Shown in pieces: positions 1 through 11,187 of a stretch of DNA of 64,000 nucleotides. The notes beneath the pieces were generated by a model. It was given only the letters and a program-made list of their open reading frames with translations, was not told the DNA's origin and did not search any database. The DNA is from Toxonevra muliebris (lineage: Eukaryota; Arthropoda; Insecta; Diptera; Pallopteridae). The stretch is taken from contig OY829326.1 of assembly GCA_963691655.1 (NCBI GenBank), positions 18,526,878 through 18,590,877 of the forward strand, in the 5' to 3' direction. Position 1 is the first letter of the stretch, and the number at the start of each line of letters is the position of its first letter. The position numbers and the translations under genes are program-made.

Positions 1-73
1 CTAGACCAGTACTATCGTTCTGTGTTAGTCGCTTCTCCGTTAGATTCCATGACACTAAAATTGTTGCACAGTG
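1..73 (+). repeat. Terminal arm of a TTA-flanked MITE (cut by window edge)
   Basis: The first 73 bases closely match one terminal arm of the element at 44299-44687. They share the stretch around a CTAGACCAGTAC motif, CTCCGTTAGA, and the terminus GTTGCACAGTG. The terminus is followed at once by TTA (74-76), as in the 44.3 kb copy. The other arm lies before the window. The TTA target and short CACTGTGCAAC terminus suggest a PIF/Harbinger-type non-autonomous element; that family assignment is inference. Confidence 0.6.
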
Positions 74-76
74 TTA

Positions 77-825
77 TCAAACCATTTCGAATGAAGCAAG
101 CAGTTCGATTGCATAGTTTTTGGCACATTATTGTTTTTCTAAAACAAGGAATTCATTCTTTAAAATACAGTACTGCGTTAGTACTGCCGCAACAATTCAA
201 GCATCGCATTCTAAAAAGCAAAAACTGCCGACACTGATTAAATCAAGCGTTCATAAATACAGAATCAGCACAGCTGATGTGCGAAAAACTTCAAATAACG
301 CCACAAAAATGTGGCTGCTGCACAGCCAAAGTTAGGTGAGGTAGGTCATTCCTACTTTTTTGTTATTCATCTCTATTCCAGAATCTGTTGTAACTGTTAT
401 TTGCAATTCTGAAAGAAATCATATTTTGAAATCCACCAAAGGTGCTTATTACGAAATAACGATAAGGTTGGAATTAAAAACATTAAAATAGATTCCATTT
501 GGATCCCAAAATACGAATATTTTGAATTTGTAAATGAAACTACTAATTTTCTCTATGGCACTTTGATCTTTTAGACTTGCCACCCTTCAATAGCTTCTTT
601 TTTTTTTACTCTCCTTATCATTTTTTGCGTAGTTTCACTTTTATTTCTTTGATGTGCTTTCTTTTTTTTTTTTTTGTTCTTTGTACACAAATCCATAAGT
701 ATTTCATACTGTGCGTGCGTGCATGTGCGTAAGTTACGTTGTGATTTTAAAAATACTCACTTTCGTCAGATGCTTTTGTGCTTTGAATGTTTTTGCGTTT
801 AAATTTAAATAAAAATTTGTGCATG
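77..825. other. Intergenic, no gene seen
   Basis: AT-rich sequence with T-runs near 600 and 660-675. Short open frames here have no recognisable similarity and lie in low-complexity DNA. No repeat boundary was found other than the MITE arm to the left and the SINE target site at 826. Confidence 0.6.
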
Positions 826-1158
826 TATATTTAGTATAGGTTAGGTTGGAGTGGCTGTCGAGAGACACACTTAGGCCTGAACGGCCCATTGTGATACCAC
901 ATAGTTGGACCTACAGTTTAACGCCGATTCCGAACGGCGGTGTGGCAATTTTTTATCGGCTTGGTGGTTTTGCCATTACCAACCAATGTGTGTACTTGTA
1001 CACTATCTTATAATTCTCATACACTTCATATTGATAGTGAATATACGAAAGTTATGAAAATTAACCACCAGACGAAGACGGGAATCGAACCCGAACCTCC
1101 CAGATGAAAGTCTAGTGCACTATCCACTAGGCTATCGAGGTCGTCTATATTTAGTATA
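826..1158 (-). mobile_element. tRNA-Glu-derived SINE with 13-bp target duplication
   Basis: A short retroposon occupies 839-1145 on the minus strand and is flanked by a perfect 13-bp direct repeat, TATATTTAGTATA, at 826-838 and 1146-1158. The minus-strand head (about 1145-1070) resembles tRNA-Glu: a GCCTAGTGGATAG box-A region, a CTTTCAT anticodon loop (anticodon TTC), and a GGTTCGATTCCC-like box B (RNA polymerase III promoter elements). It is not a functional tRNA gene because the acceptor stem pairs for only about five positions. The body runs to a tail ending CCAACCTAACC rather than poly(A). A second copy lies at 59857-60067 and a body fragment at about 51187-51300. Confidence 0.85.
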
Positions 1159-4100
1159 ACAATTAATCACAATTGCATTCTAATGCTACTTTTTTAAAAT
1201 TCTTTTGTTGGTTTTTTTTCTGTAACCAAAATTAAAATTTAATTTTCTCATCCTCAAAAAAGTATCGTGTGAGTCATTTGTGTTTGTTGATATTACAGTT
1301 TGCTTTACTTTATGTTTCCCCTTCATTTGATTGGTTACACATTATTTTCTATACATATGTATATCGCTACCTTATTTTGTTAAGCTCTAACACACATTTT
1401 TCAAATCTAGCAGGAGAAGCAAAAAAAAAAACTTTTAAAAACTGTAAGTTTCGGAATTTTGTTTCCAACATTTGCATTTAAAATAGAAGCTTTCTTTTGA
1501 TTACTTAAGTTTCCAATGTTTAGCTCCAAAATGCTTAATCATAATAAATCAAGAACTCTATTTTTTTGAAAATTTGCCTTAGGCCTTTTGCAAATTAAGG
1601 TAGCGATATATGCCCCCTTGTACCGAAACAAGTAGCGAAATTATCAGTACTCAGTATATCGGAGGTGAGAAATAACACTTTATTGAACCAATTATTTTTC
1701 ATTGATAACTACCTACTCTTAATAAATGATATCTTTACTGCAAAGTAAAATAATCAAATATTTACTCAGTTCGATACTTTGCTCTGAGTATAGTAAATCG
1801 CAGAGTCTAAAAGTAAACACTAAAACCCACTAGCGGATTCAGAGATTTCATAAGGGGGGAGATTAAATTTTTTTTATCTCCCAGTTATAACCAACAATAG
1901 AAATGTATGAGATTTTCATAAATAAGGAAGAAGATTTTAATCCAAAGAATCCAATAGTGCTGCAACCTGTAAGGTTTCCTGGCCGAATAACTAGATTGGC
2001 CGTGCACTGCGTCCTTTAAATTCTGTTGTGCCCCTTCATAGACTTATAGTATTTCCATAAGTCCGTTGTTTGAATTAACATCTAGAATTTTATTAAACAA
2101 TATTTATTTATAAAAATATATTTAAAGAAGAGAATGGTGGGCTTCACTGTTAAAATCTCAATTTTTTATAAAAACAAATCGTTAGTTTTTATAGAAATAA
2201 AATATTTAACAAAAAAAAACTTCTTTCGTTTACAAAAAATTGTAAGTAATAGAGATTCACCGATTCTAAAAGTTGTGATTTTGAAAAAAACGCTTCCAAA
2301 TATTTGTGTTGCTTTGTACATCTGCTTAATGGTGAAGTTCTAAAAATGATTAGTTGAAATGTTTTTGTCGCATCAACTTAATATGTATTTACAAAGAATA
2401 TTCTCGGATGATGATAACTTATATTCTAAAATGCAAAAACAACAATTTTTTTTCGAAATCATGACTGGTTATGACCCAATAAATCAGATTCAATAGTCAA
2501 AAAGAAAATCCTCAATAAAGTTTGATAATCTCCTTAATTGGCCAATGTCGGCCCTTTTAGTTTTTCACTTTTCGTCTCCCGAAACTCTACTAGTCTTATT
2601 CAAACATCCCACAGCAAAGTTCTACATGAATTTGTTCAGTACTTTGCTTAACTTTTTTCCTTAAACCATAAAAAGCAGGGCCATAATTTTCGTTACTATG
2701 TGTTACTCTTAATAAATATTATTCAAGTTAATAATAATAATATAAAAATTAAGATAATTGTCATTTTCGTCACACAAATGTGTAATACTATAATAGTAAT
2801 ACACATATGTGCCTTATAGTCTCTAGGTAAATTTGTTCAGAAAAATACACAAAATAATGATAAAATTAAAAAGCAATAAAATTTTTTTAAATTTTCAAAT
2901 GTGTTAAATTGTTATCTATAAAAATCACGTGTTCATTTTAAAACTTTATGGGTATTAAAGAACTGATAATGTGTTAATAAAAAAAAGAAAATCTTTTGCG
3001 TAATAATAGTAGATATTTAGATATAATATCCAACTCAAAGTGTAAACAATTATACTCAAGAGAAATATAGAACCAAGCGAACTTGAGAGTCACAATTTAT
3101 GGGCAGAGATGCCAACTAGTTCTCTTTTTATTTTGTGTTTTCCGGAATTCAATTGTTTATTAACTTTGGTATTAACCTGACAAAAGCATAGCAATTCACA
3201 AATCGTTCATCTTAAGTAATTATTTGTAAGGATCTTTTAACTAGTAATGTTTATATAAATTTGTGATTAGTGATTAAATTTTACTTTGACTAGTAGTTTG
3301 GGTTGGCGAATAATGAGCTGAGAGAAAGAAGAAAAGATAATCAAAGGCAATATTTACACAGAAATGCCCACAGATTGCAAGAAGAATAAAAAGAGTGGAT
3401 GCGAAAACATTGATTTGATTTCTGTACATATTCATCGTCTGCATATTGTTGAAATAAGAATTTTTGCTTAATTGTTAGTATAGATTTAGACAGGCTGATA
3501 TTTTGTTTTTAAAGTCCTCTATATTTGTTATTATATTGGCATATGTTTATTTTTTCGCCAACCTCTTATTTTGGCTTAACGTTACCCAAAAAACAACATC
3601 AAAAAAATTATAAGAAATCTATAGAGAAACGAAAAAAACATCAACTGTTCTGTTCCTTTTTTGTCTTGGCCTTTTCTCTCATAGAAAATATTAGAAAATC
3701 TCAGCCTGCGTAAATCTAGACCGGTTTACCGCCCGTAGTACTGCAGTGTTCTGTCAGGTTTGCATTGTTTTAGTTTTTGAACTTCGATGGATTTACCGAT
3801 CCTTTGTTGTAAGTTCATCTGCTACTTTTTCCAGTACATATATTATTCTCTGTGAATCTAAAAGAAGCGTTACTGGACTAAGTATGTGACATCAAAAACA
3901 AGAACGAAACTGCATGATAGATTTGTTAGAATAGGGGTGAAGATTAATAAAATTGCATACTGACCAAAAATATACAGCTGCTTTTTTCCATTGCAAATTT
4001 CCTATATAAAAAAAGAAAAAAATATTGTTCCTTTCCCAACGTTCCTCACATCATCACAGTTTTGCTTTCGCATGTAATTCGCTTAAATTGTGAAATTTGT

Positions 4101-4663
4101 CATGAGTTGGCATCTCAGAATAAAAATTTAATGATTCCATCAGGCATTGGCAACTATACTAAATTAGTTTTGAATCACCTAAGATGATGATGATGAAACT
4201 ATTTGCTTTTTTAAAGTATTTGTTGTTTTGCTGTTTTTCATGGAAATTACTCATAGGCTGAAGTAACTTTAAATATTGTGCGAACGAATCATACGCATTT
4301 CCACTGCATTTACTAGGCATTTCATAAAATTTCCATAAAAAAATAGTTACATACATTTTACTTTTTTTTCTTTTGTCATTTATTTCCGCTGTCAGTTCGA
4401 AATTGTATCAATGTTTTTCAAATCAATTTTTAAAAATTACTAATATTTTAAAGAACTTATTTCTAAAAAAAAGAAGGAATTTTTCTTCCCTCGCAGTAAG
4501 TTTAAAACAACTTAACCACAGACTTTGCGAAGACTTTGATACACAAATTCATAATTAATTCGCCAAATTTTCGTATTATTTGTACTTGAGCTTGCCATTG
4601 TAAATTTTTGTTTGACTTTGAAATTTATTTTATATTTTTGTATTTGTCTTTTTCACACCACAG
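1159..4663. other. Intergenic / upstream region of the phosphatase gene
   Basis: About 3.5 kb of AT-rich non-coding sequence. No open frame here has recognisable protein features. Upstream non-coding exons of the phosphatase gene could lie here, because a splice-acceptor-like pyrimidine tract followed by CAG sits at about 4650-4664, but I cannot place a first exon or promoter. A sequence near 1600 (TTAAGGTAGCGATATA) is similar to one near 56350 and may be a dispersed repeat fragment. Confidence 0.5.
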
Positions 4664-4664
4664 T

Positions 4665-4775
4665 CACGTCACAGCAACATATTTGGAGTGTAAAATAATT
4701 CATAGAAGAAACAACAAATAACAACAAATCGCTAAAGTCCAAACAGAAACCAAATCAAAAACAAACAAATATAAA
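4665..4775 (+). other. Probable 5' untranslated segment of the phosphatase mRNA
   Basis: The tract TCTTTTTCACACCACAG ending at about 4664 looks like a splice acceptor. It is followed by A- and CAA-rich leader sequence without an upstream ATG before the AAAATGG start at 4776. This suggests a leader exon spliced to a first exon farther upstream. It is inferred from sequence pattern only. Confidence 0.4.
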
Positions 4776-7700
4776 ATGGGTCAAACGCTGTCGGAGCCAG
4801 TTACAGCCAAGGAATCATCATACTGCCAAAATGAATTGTATCGTGTTGGCTCGAGTTGTATGCAGGGATGGCGCATCAACATGGAAGATTCCCATACACA
4901 CATTCTTTCGCTGCCCGATGATCCGGGTACATCATTCTTTGCCGTTTACGATGGACATGGTGGAGCTACAGTAGCACAATACGCTGGCAAACATTTACAC
5001 AAATTCATATTGAAACGTCCCGAGTATGGTGAAAATATTGAAAAAGCTTTAAAACAGGTAAAGCTAATGTCGATAATAATGAATTTTGTTCACTAATGAG
5101 TTTGAGTTTACATTTTAGGCTTTTCTTGACATTGATTATGAAATGCTATACAATGAATCTTGGGGTGAACAAATGGCTGGCTCAACTGCAGTTGTTGTTC
5201 TCATCAAGGATAAAAGCTTACATTGTGCCAACGCTGGCGATTCACGTGCCATCGCTTGCATCAATGGAGAGGTAGAGACTTTATCAATGGATCACAAACC
5301 CAATAATGAAGCTGAAGCAAAACGCATCAATGAAGGTGGCGGTTGGGTCGAATTCAATCGTGTTAATGGCAATCTGGCATTGTCACGCGCATTGGGGGAT
5401 TTCGTATTTAAACGTAATGCAAATAAGAAACCTGAAGAACAAATTGTTACCGGTAAGTTCAATAAACGCTACATGCTTTAACAAGTACCAAGGACAAGTT
5501 TCAGAAGTTCTTATGTTCATTTATTTTGTTTAATATTAATCTATTTTTAAAGTACTGACTATTATTAATTCTAATATTTTATGCACTAGATTTACCTCGA
5601 ACCAATAATCTATAAATATTTTAAAGGCAGACATTAATTAGCATTGGCATTGATTTCTCATTAAAAATTGTGAGGACAATAAAAGCTTAATTTAATTTGT
5701 GTTGAAAATTTAAATGCTTTGCTAGTTCAATTTCATTATAATTGAAAATTTAATTGCTACTTCCTATTTGAACTTCCTCTTTTGATTTTAAAATATTATA
5801 TTTTACAAAACACAAAAAAATGAATTATCTGGAAATGGCTTGTCTAACAAATCCCAGCTGAGAATTGGTTCCGAATATATTTGCATATATACACGTTTAT
5901 ATTTTCAATTTGAAAGAACAGTTTTCTGTTTTTCAAAAGCCGAGATACGAGCAAAGTTGTAAAGCATTCATGTGAAATATGTGGATTATGTGGAGTATGA
6001 GGCTCAATAGCTTTTTTTTGGTAGGCGAAATATAGAAAAAAATAAAATACAATTTGTATGCCGTGCGTAATGGTTATGTACTGAACTATTGCGCCGAGTG
6101 CCCGAGTTCAAGTTCGGCACGGCCAAAAATCAGAGATAGAAAATATGAATTTTTTTATACGGTACCATCTCTTAGTTAACAATGAGAAATCTAGAAAAGC
6201 TTTTCATTTCGCTGCTCGGATTCTGCATAAAAGTGTGTGTATGAAATTATAGTTCTGTGGTCACAAGCCATAACAACACAACTCGAGTTTTGTCGAATTC
6301 GAGTTATTATCATAATTGAATCCTTCATATCCGATTTCATATTGTGTCAAAATTTTATGAATATCGGTTCCGTGGTTTACGAGATATTAAAGGAAAAATA
6401 GCGCAACTCAACTTGATTACTATTAGCATTTGAATCTTTGAAGTGCTCTTCTATAAAATTCAAAAAACACACTTATGCTGTTATGCCTTATGACCACAGA
6501 TTTATAGATTATTAGTTCGAGAAGTAATTTCATACATAGTTCAAGAAGTTCTGCCTAAGCCCCCTATGGGCTGCTATGCTATGATATTATAGTATTGCTA
6601 GTATGTAAAATCTTATCTTATCTTTTTACGTACTCTAAAAACTTGCAAGGAAAAAGAAAAACTAGAGCGTAAAGAAGTGAGAGAGAAAAAAGTAGCTGCA
6701 TGTTTCTACTAGTAAAATTTTTACTTGCAAGGATTCCCAGCTGCCGAAAAAAGAGAACTGAAAAAAATCTAAACGTCAACAAGAAGCGTGTTTTGTTAAT
6801 TTTAGTGTATTTGTTGTGGATTTTAATAAAAATTAGTGAAATATTGATGATGTTGTGTAAGATTTGAGCATTTGTTAATACTTATGTGCAATAAGAAACG
6901 ATTTCAATAAATTATAATATTCGATTAGCGGTTTACTTACAAGTTTCTACTAGCTTTTTGTTCGCGCACTTTTTCTCTTTTCGAGAATTTTTTTTCTCAA
7001 TCTTTCTTTTACTCTCTCGCTGCAAGTTTTTACTTTGAAAATATGTGAACAGACCTATCTCTTGTTTCACACATTTTTTCTTTCATTGGACGTGCTTAAG
7101 TTTGTATTGTTAATTTCCCAATTTCAGTAAACATGAGTCGTTTAAAGCAAAATGGCTGGGAACTAGCCAAAAGGTTCTATGTTTGTGGGCATACAAGTGT
7201 AATTGCGGCTTTAGTATGGTTTCTTCTAATTTACAGGAATACACACTTTTTTTTGTTGTGATTATAGTTGTAATTTATCACCTATTTATATAAGTTCAAA
7301 AAAGGAATTGATAGATATATTGCCTGCGTATCCATCAACCATTTCTTGTTAAGAATATCCGATTTTTTCTGAAATCTAAATAAAATATTTAGGCTTATCC
7401 TATTTTCTACACTATAATAAAGTAAGAATTACTATTATTTCTTAACACTATTTTCCAAGAATATATTTTCTAAAAGAAGCCTTCTTAAACATGTGCATAC
7501 TTTCTTGCCACAGATTTTCTCCACAGTCATTCAAGAAATAATATAAATTTTGAATTATATTTTCAATTGAATTCTCTCATAAAAGTATTTCTTGTGTTGT
7601 TGTGTGTCTAGCGATTAATTTAAATTTCAACAATTTACATATTAAGTTCAATTCCACAATATTCACTAAATATGTGCTCGTGTTTATTGTCTATAAAGCT

Positions 7701-8498
7701 TAAAAAATGACCACATTCACTTCCTGAGTAAACAATAAAAACAAAAAACAAAAGCAAAGCAAAATTATTTCATTGTTGTTGCTTGGTGCAAAAAGTTAAT
7801 CTTGTGCCTGCTTTGTTTACTTTTACACCTGCCTGCCAGTATGTCTGTCTATCTGTCTGTCTGTCAGTCTATAGTGTCCAAACATTATCACCCACACACG
7901 AAAGAAATTATGTATACAACAACAAAAAAGAGCTCGAAAATAATTTATAAAGTGAAGGCAATTGCCTTTCAACACTTTTATATATATATATGTATGCATT
8001 GTATATTTATTTATAAATCTTGTACGCACTTTTTTTTATAAATTTTATAAATTTAATTTCAACTGTATGCATGTTTATTTTTGAAAAATGTTTCCCTCGT
8101 GTTTTTCTCATATTTCTTATTTGTTTGTTGTAGCCTACCCCGATGTGGAAACACGCGAAATCAGCGAAAATTGGGAATTTATTGTATTGGCCTGCGATGG
8201 CATCTGGGACGTAATGAGCAACAAAGAAGTCGTTGACTTTTGTCGAAAGCGCATTGGCATGGGTATGCATCCGGAAGAGATTTGCGAGGAGCTAATGAAT
8301 CATTGTCTAGCGCCTGATTGTCAAATGGGCGGTTTGGGTGGTGATAATATGACCGTTGTACTTGTCTGTTTTCTACATAATAAACCATACGAGGAGCTTA
8401 TAGCACGTTGTGCAGCCTCAACAGCAGCAAATGCCACCACTAGTGGTAGTACAGTACCGTCGTCGCCGTCAACGGATGAAGATCTCGATTTAAAATAA
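4776..8498 (+). CDS. CG17746: PPM-family (PP2C) Ser/Thr protein phosphatase, CG17746/T23F11.1-like
   Basis: A metal-dependent serine/threonine phosphatase of 326 aa, built from three exons: 4776-5057, 5119-5452 and 8134-8498. Introns are 61 nt (phase 0) and 2,681 nt (splitting the codon for residue 206), both GT-AG. Family motifs appear in order: MEDSH (E37, D38), VYDGHGG (D59, G60), AGDSR (about 135), RALGDF (D188), ACDGIWD (D227) and GGDNMTV (D276). D59, G60, D227 and D276 are the expected Mn/Mg ligands, so an active enzyme is predicted. The N-terminus MGQTLSEP starts with Gly2 and has Ser6, a typical N-myristoylation signal, suggesting membrane association. The start is supported by an AAAATGG context and this conserved N-terminus. 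The MGQTLSEPVT start and the GGLGG insert before the last Asp point to the CG17746/T23F11.1 subgroup rather than to alphabet (PPM1A-like). The last 30 residues are Ala/Ser/Thr-rich. The symbol rests on recall of the fly protein. Confidence 0.92.
6060..6124 (+). repeat. tRNA-like sequence, probably a SINE head or tRNA pseudogene
   Basis: A perfect 7-bp stem, GCCGTGC (6060-6066) with GCACGGC (6117-6123), encloses a segment with a box-A-like TAATGGTTATG and a box-B-like GAGTTCAAGTTC. The spacing gives only about 65 nt, too short for a normal tRNA, and the T-arm overlaps the acceptor stem, so a functional tRNA is unlikely. Its order of motifs resembles the SINE head at 1070-1145, but the sequence differs enough to be another tRNA-derived family. 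Confidence 0.45.
6620..7056. repeat. Dispersed repeat shared with larp4B intron 1
   Basis: The part at about 6918-7056 is homologous in reverse orientation to about 31-kb-distant sequence at 37031-37177. Shared blocks include GGTCTGTTC, AAACTTGCAG-GAGA-GTAAAAG and CTTG(T/C)AAGTAA. Within this copy, the left part (about 6635-6730) and right part (about 6945-7035) carry partly inverted motifs around AAAAACTTGCA. This suggests a short inverted-repeat element (MITE). Family and exact ends are unresolved. Confidence 0.5.
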
Positions 8499-10810
8499 CA
8501 TAAATTCTTGAGAATTTTTAGATGCGATTTCGGCAGAGGAAAAGGAAGCGGAGGAGGAGTAGCAGTAGCAAGTGCAACTAATAATAATGCAAACGTTAAG
8601 AAAATTCCCAATAATTTAATTATTACTTTTAAAAGCATTAATTATATTTTACATAAACTCTATACGTTACGTTACTTAATAATTGTGTTCGTTATGGTTT
8701 TCTTTTACCTACTATATTTTTATATATGAAAATTTTGTCGAAACAGAAAAATTTAAAATAATTTAAACTTGATACACACGGACACGGACACCGACACACA
8801 CAAACACAAACTTTCTTGCAAAATTTAGCGTTTTTTTACACTGTTTTCTTCTTTTTTATTTTGGTAATAATTATTAAGTGGTAACTAAAAACAAAAATGG
8901 AAAACATCCAAAATAATGATTATACATAAAATTAATATTTGTTGATGACGTCGCTGCTATTAATGTTGACAACGTTGTTTCAAAATTGTAAGAAGTGTTA
9001 ATGATTTTTTTATTATTTAATTAACACACATGAGAAGAAAAAACACTAAATTTATACTATAAAAAGAAATTAAACCTATTGTAAGTTTAGCCAACACACA
9101 ATCTGCAGGCATAATTTAAATGAAATCGTTGTAATAAGATTTTTAGTTTCTACACTTTTGTTTATTTCTATTTTATTTTTTATGTTTATGGAAAAATTAC
9201 TTTCTGTGAGAGATAAAATGATTAAATAAAATTATTTTAGTTTTTATCCTCTAGCAAGGAAAAGTTTTTTTTTAACGAAAAATTAAAGAACAGCTCTATT
9301 CTGAATACAAATTTCGGAGTTATTCTATTTACTTTTGAATAGAAATTCAGTTTCTCTGAAAAAAAAAGAAAATTTACACTCACTTTCATTTTTGGTGCGA
9401 GACTAAAATCTACAGCACAACTGAAATGAAATTTCCCATTCGTATTTTTATTCAAGGATTTATTCCCGAGAAATACAGGATGAGTGAATATTGTTTCTCC
9501 CAAGAACATTCAGAATAGAATTGTTGCATTTGGATTTTGAAGTAATTTTCTAATTTTCATTTGAAAATATTAATAAAATAAAAAAATTAATTGTAAATAT
9601 TTGATATTGAAATTTAAGTAAAATTAAACATAATGTTTTTTTTTAATATACAAGTACACACCCAAGTTTCCAATGGCTTTTCGAGAGCCATTTTACATAC
9701 ATATATATGCATACTATATATACATATTATTACTTTATTACAAGTATGTAGTAGTTAAATTTTGTGCCTCCAAAAGAAAACGCTTTAAATTTACACAATA
9801 CTATAACAAAGTAATAATATTGTTTTAAAATAATGATTTGTATGTACACAAGAAGAAGAATAAAAATAATAACAAGTAGTAGAGGTACATAGTTATATTA
9901 CACACTCGTAATTCTTTTGTAGAGCGTTACATTTGTTTTATTTGAACACAATAAAACTGAAACTCAAATAGTTCAATCAAACTTTCTAAAAACAATACAT
10001 ACATACATAATTCCTTCAATTTACTACCTAAATAAATACATATATTTCGAACAATTGTAAGTCATATTCTCAAGAGTTATTCAAAACATACATAGTAAAC
10101 ACATAAAAACAAACAAAATAAAATTCTGTTTTATTGCAATAAATTTGACCGAAATAAAATCAAATAAATATTTTACTAGTACTTAGTAAATAAATTAATG
10201 CATTTTTATTTTATTTTTTTTCTAAGGAGGAAAATACGTAAGTACATGCATACAAACATATAATGTGCAAGTATTCCGACAATCGATTGGTAATCGGCGG
10301 AAAATTCAATTTGATGGCAACAAAAAAAAAAATGGGAAGATTTGCCGTGCTACGGTTATGGAATTTATTTAGGCCGAATCAGAGAATATATCGCTCATTT
10401 ACTAAAAGAGTGTCATAAGTCAAAAAACACGAATTTTGAGTTAATGATGTAGTATTGTTCATTATATCACGCTTCATATTAATATCTTGTATACTCAGCG
10501 CGTGAGAGTTATAAGATTTCTTCTTTTTTCTGCATAGTGGGAGTCAATTGAAAACTTTAAACGCGTTTTCTGCAAAATCGGGTTTTTGTTGTTTTACAAA
10601 AATGGTCTATACAACATACCCTTTCAGGATTATAGGGTGACTATTCTGTTGCAGCCAAAAAGACTTAATTTGTTGTACTGTGAAATTAATAAAAAACATA
10701 AATCATTATCGATTCTTTGTTGATTTAGATTTATTATAATGGTGAAAGAGGCTGTATGATTTTCATAAAAACCATATGACTGCTGCAAAGTAAAAATACT
10801 TGGCATCATT
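8499..10810. other. 3' UTR of the phosphatase gene and intergenic DNA
   Basis: Sequence after the stop is AT-rich, with several AATAAA-type hexamers (for example near 9225), but no unique polyadenylation site can be chosen. Open frames within 9237-9509 and 8508-8729 have no recognisable similarity. Simple ACAT/TATG-type repeats occur near 9690-9730 and 10000. Confidence 0.55.
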
Positions 10811-11187
10811 TTTGAGATGAAATCAGAACATCTCGATCAAGTGAGCGACATCATCCTAACCCCTCCATGCCTTGTATGTTCAGAACTAAAGCAGTGCCTT
10901 AACGAGTATTTCTCAGTACTTGAGGAAAAACACATCAAGCAACTGCTTAAAATATCAATATTTGGCACAAGAAACCTAGCTCTCTCATTCGCGGAACGCG
11001 TTCTGAACATTGACACACCATCATCGAACATCGCTACTAGACAGCCATTTCCGGGATTTATATGCCAACAGCTACGTGCTATGGCTCGTAATTGTCGTTA
11101 GCCTTGCTCGTTCAAATAATCTTATCAGAAACAAAACTCTCCAGAAAAACCATTTTAGTTAAAACAGGCGCATACATATCTATCCTA

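Larger units (their letters stand above)
5453..8133 (+). other. Large second intron of the phosphatase gene
   Basis: This 2.68 kb GT-AG intron runs from GTAAGTTC at 5453 to TTGTTGTAG at 8133. It holds a tRNA-like sequence at 6060-6124, a dispersed repeat at about 6620-7056, and a (CTGT)n-like stretch near 7840-7870. No alternative coding exon is evident. Open frames at 7802-8041 and the antisense frames are low-complexity and are not supported. Confidence 0.75.

Noticed and set aside
1069..1145. Functional tRNA-Glu gene on the minus strand
   Set aside because: The acceptor stem is mismatched, and the sequence continues into a body repeated at 59.9 kb with a 13-bp target duplication, so it is a SINE head.
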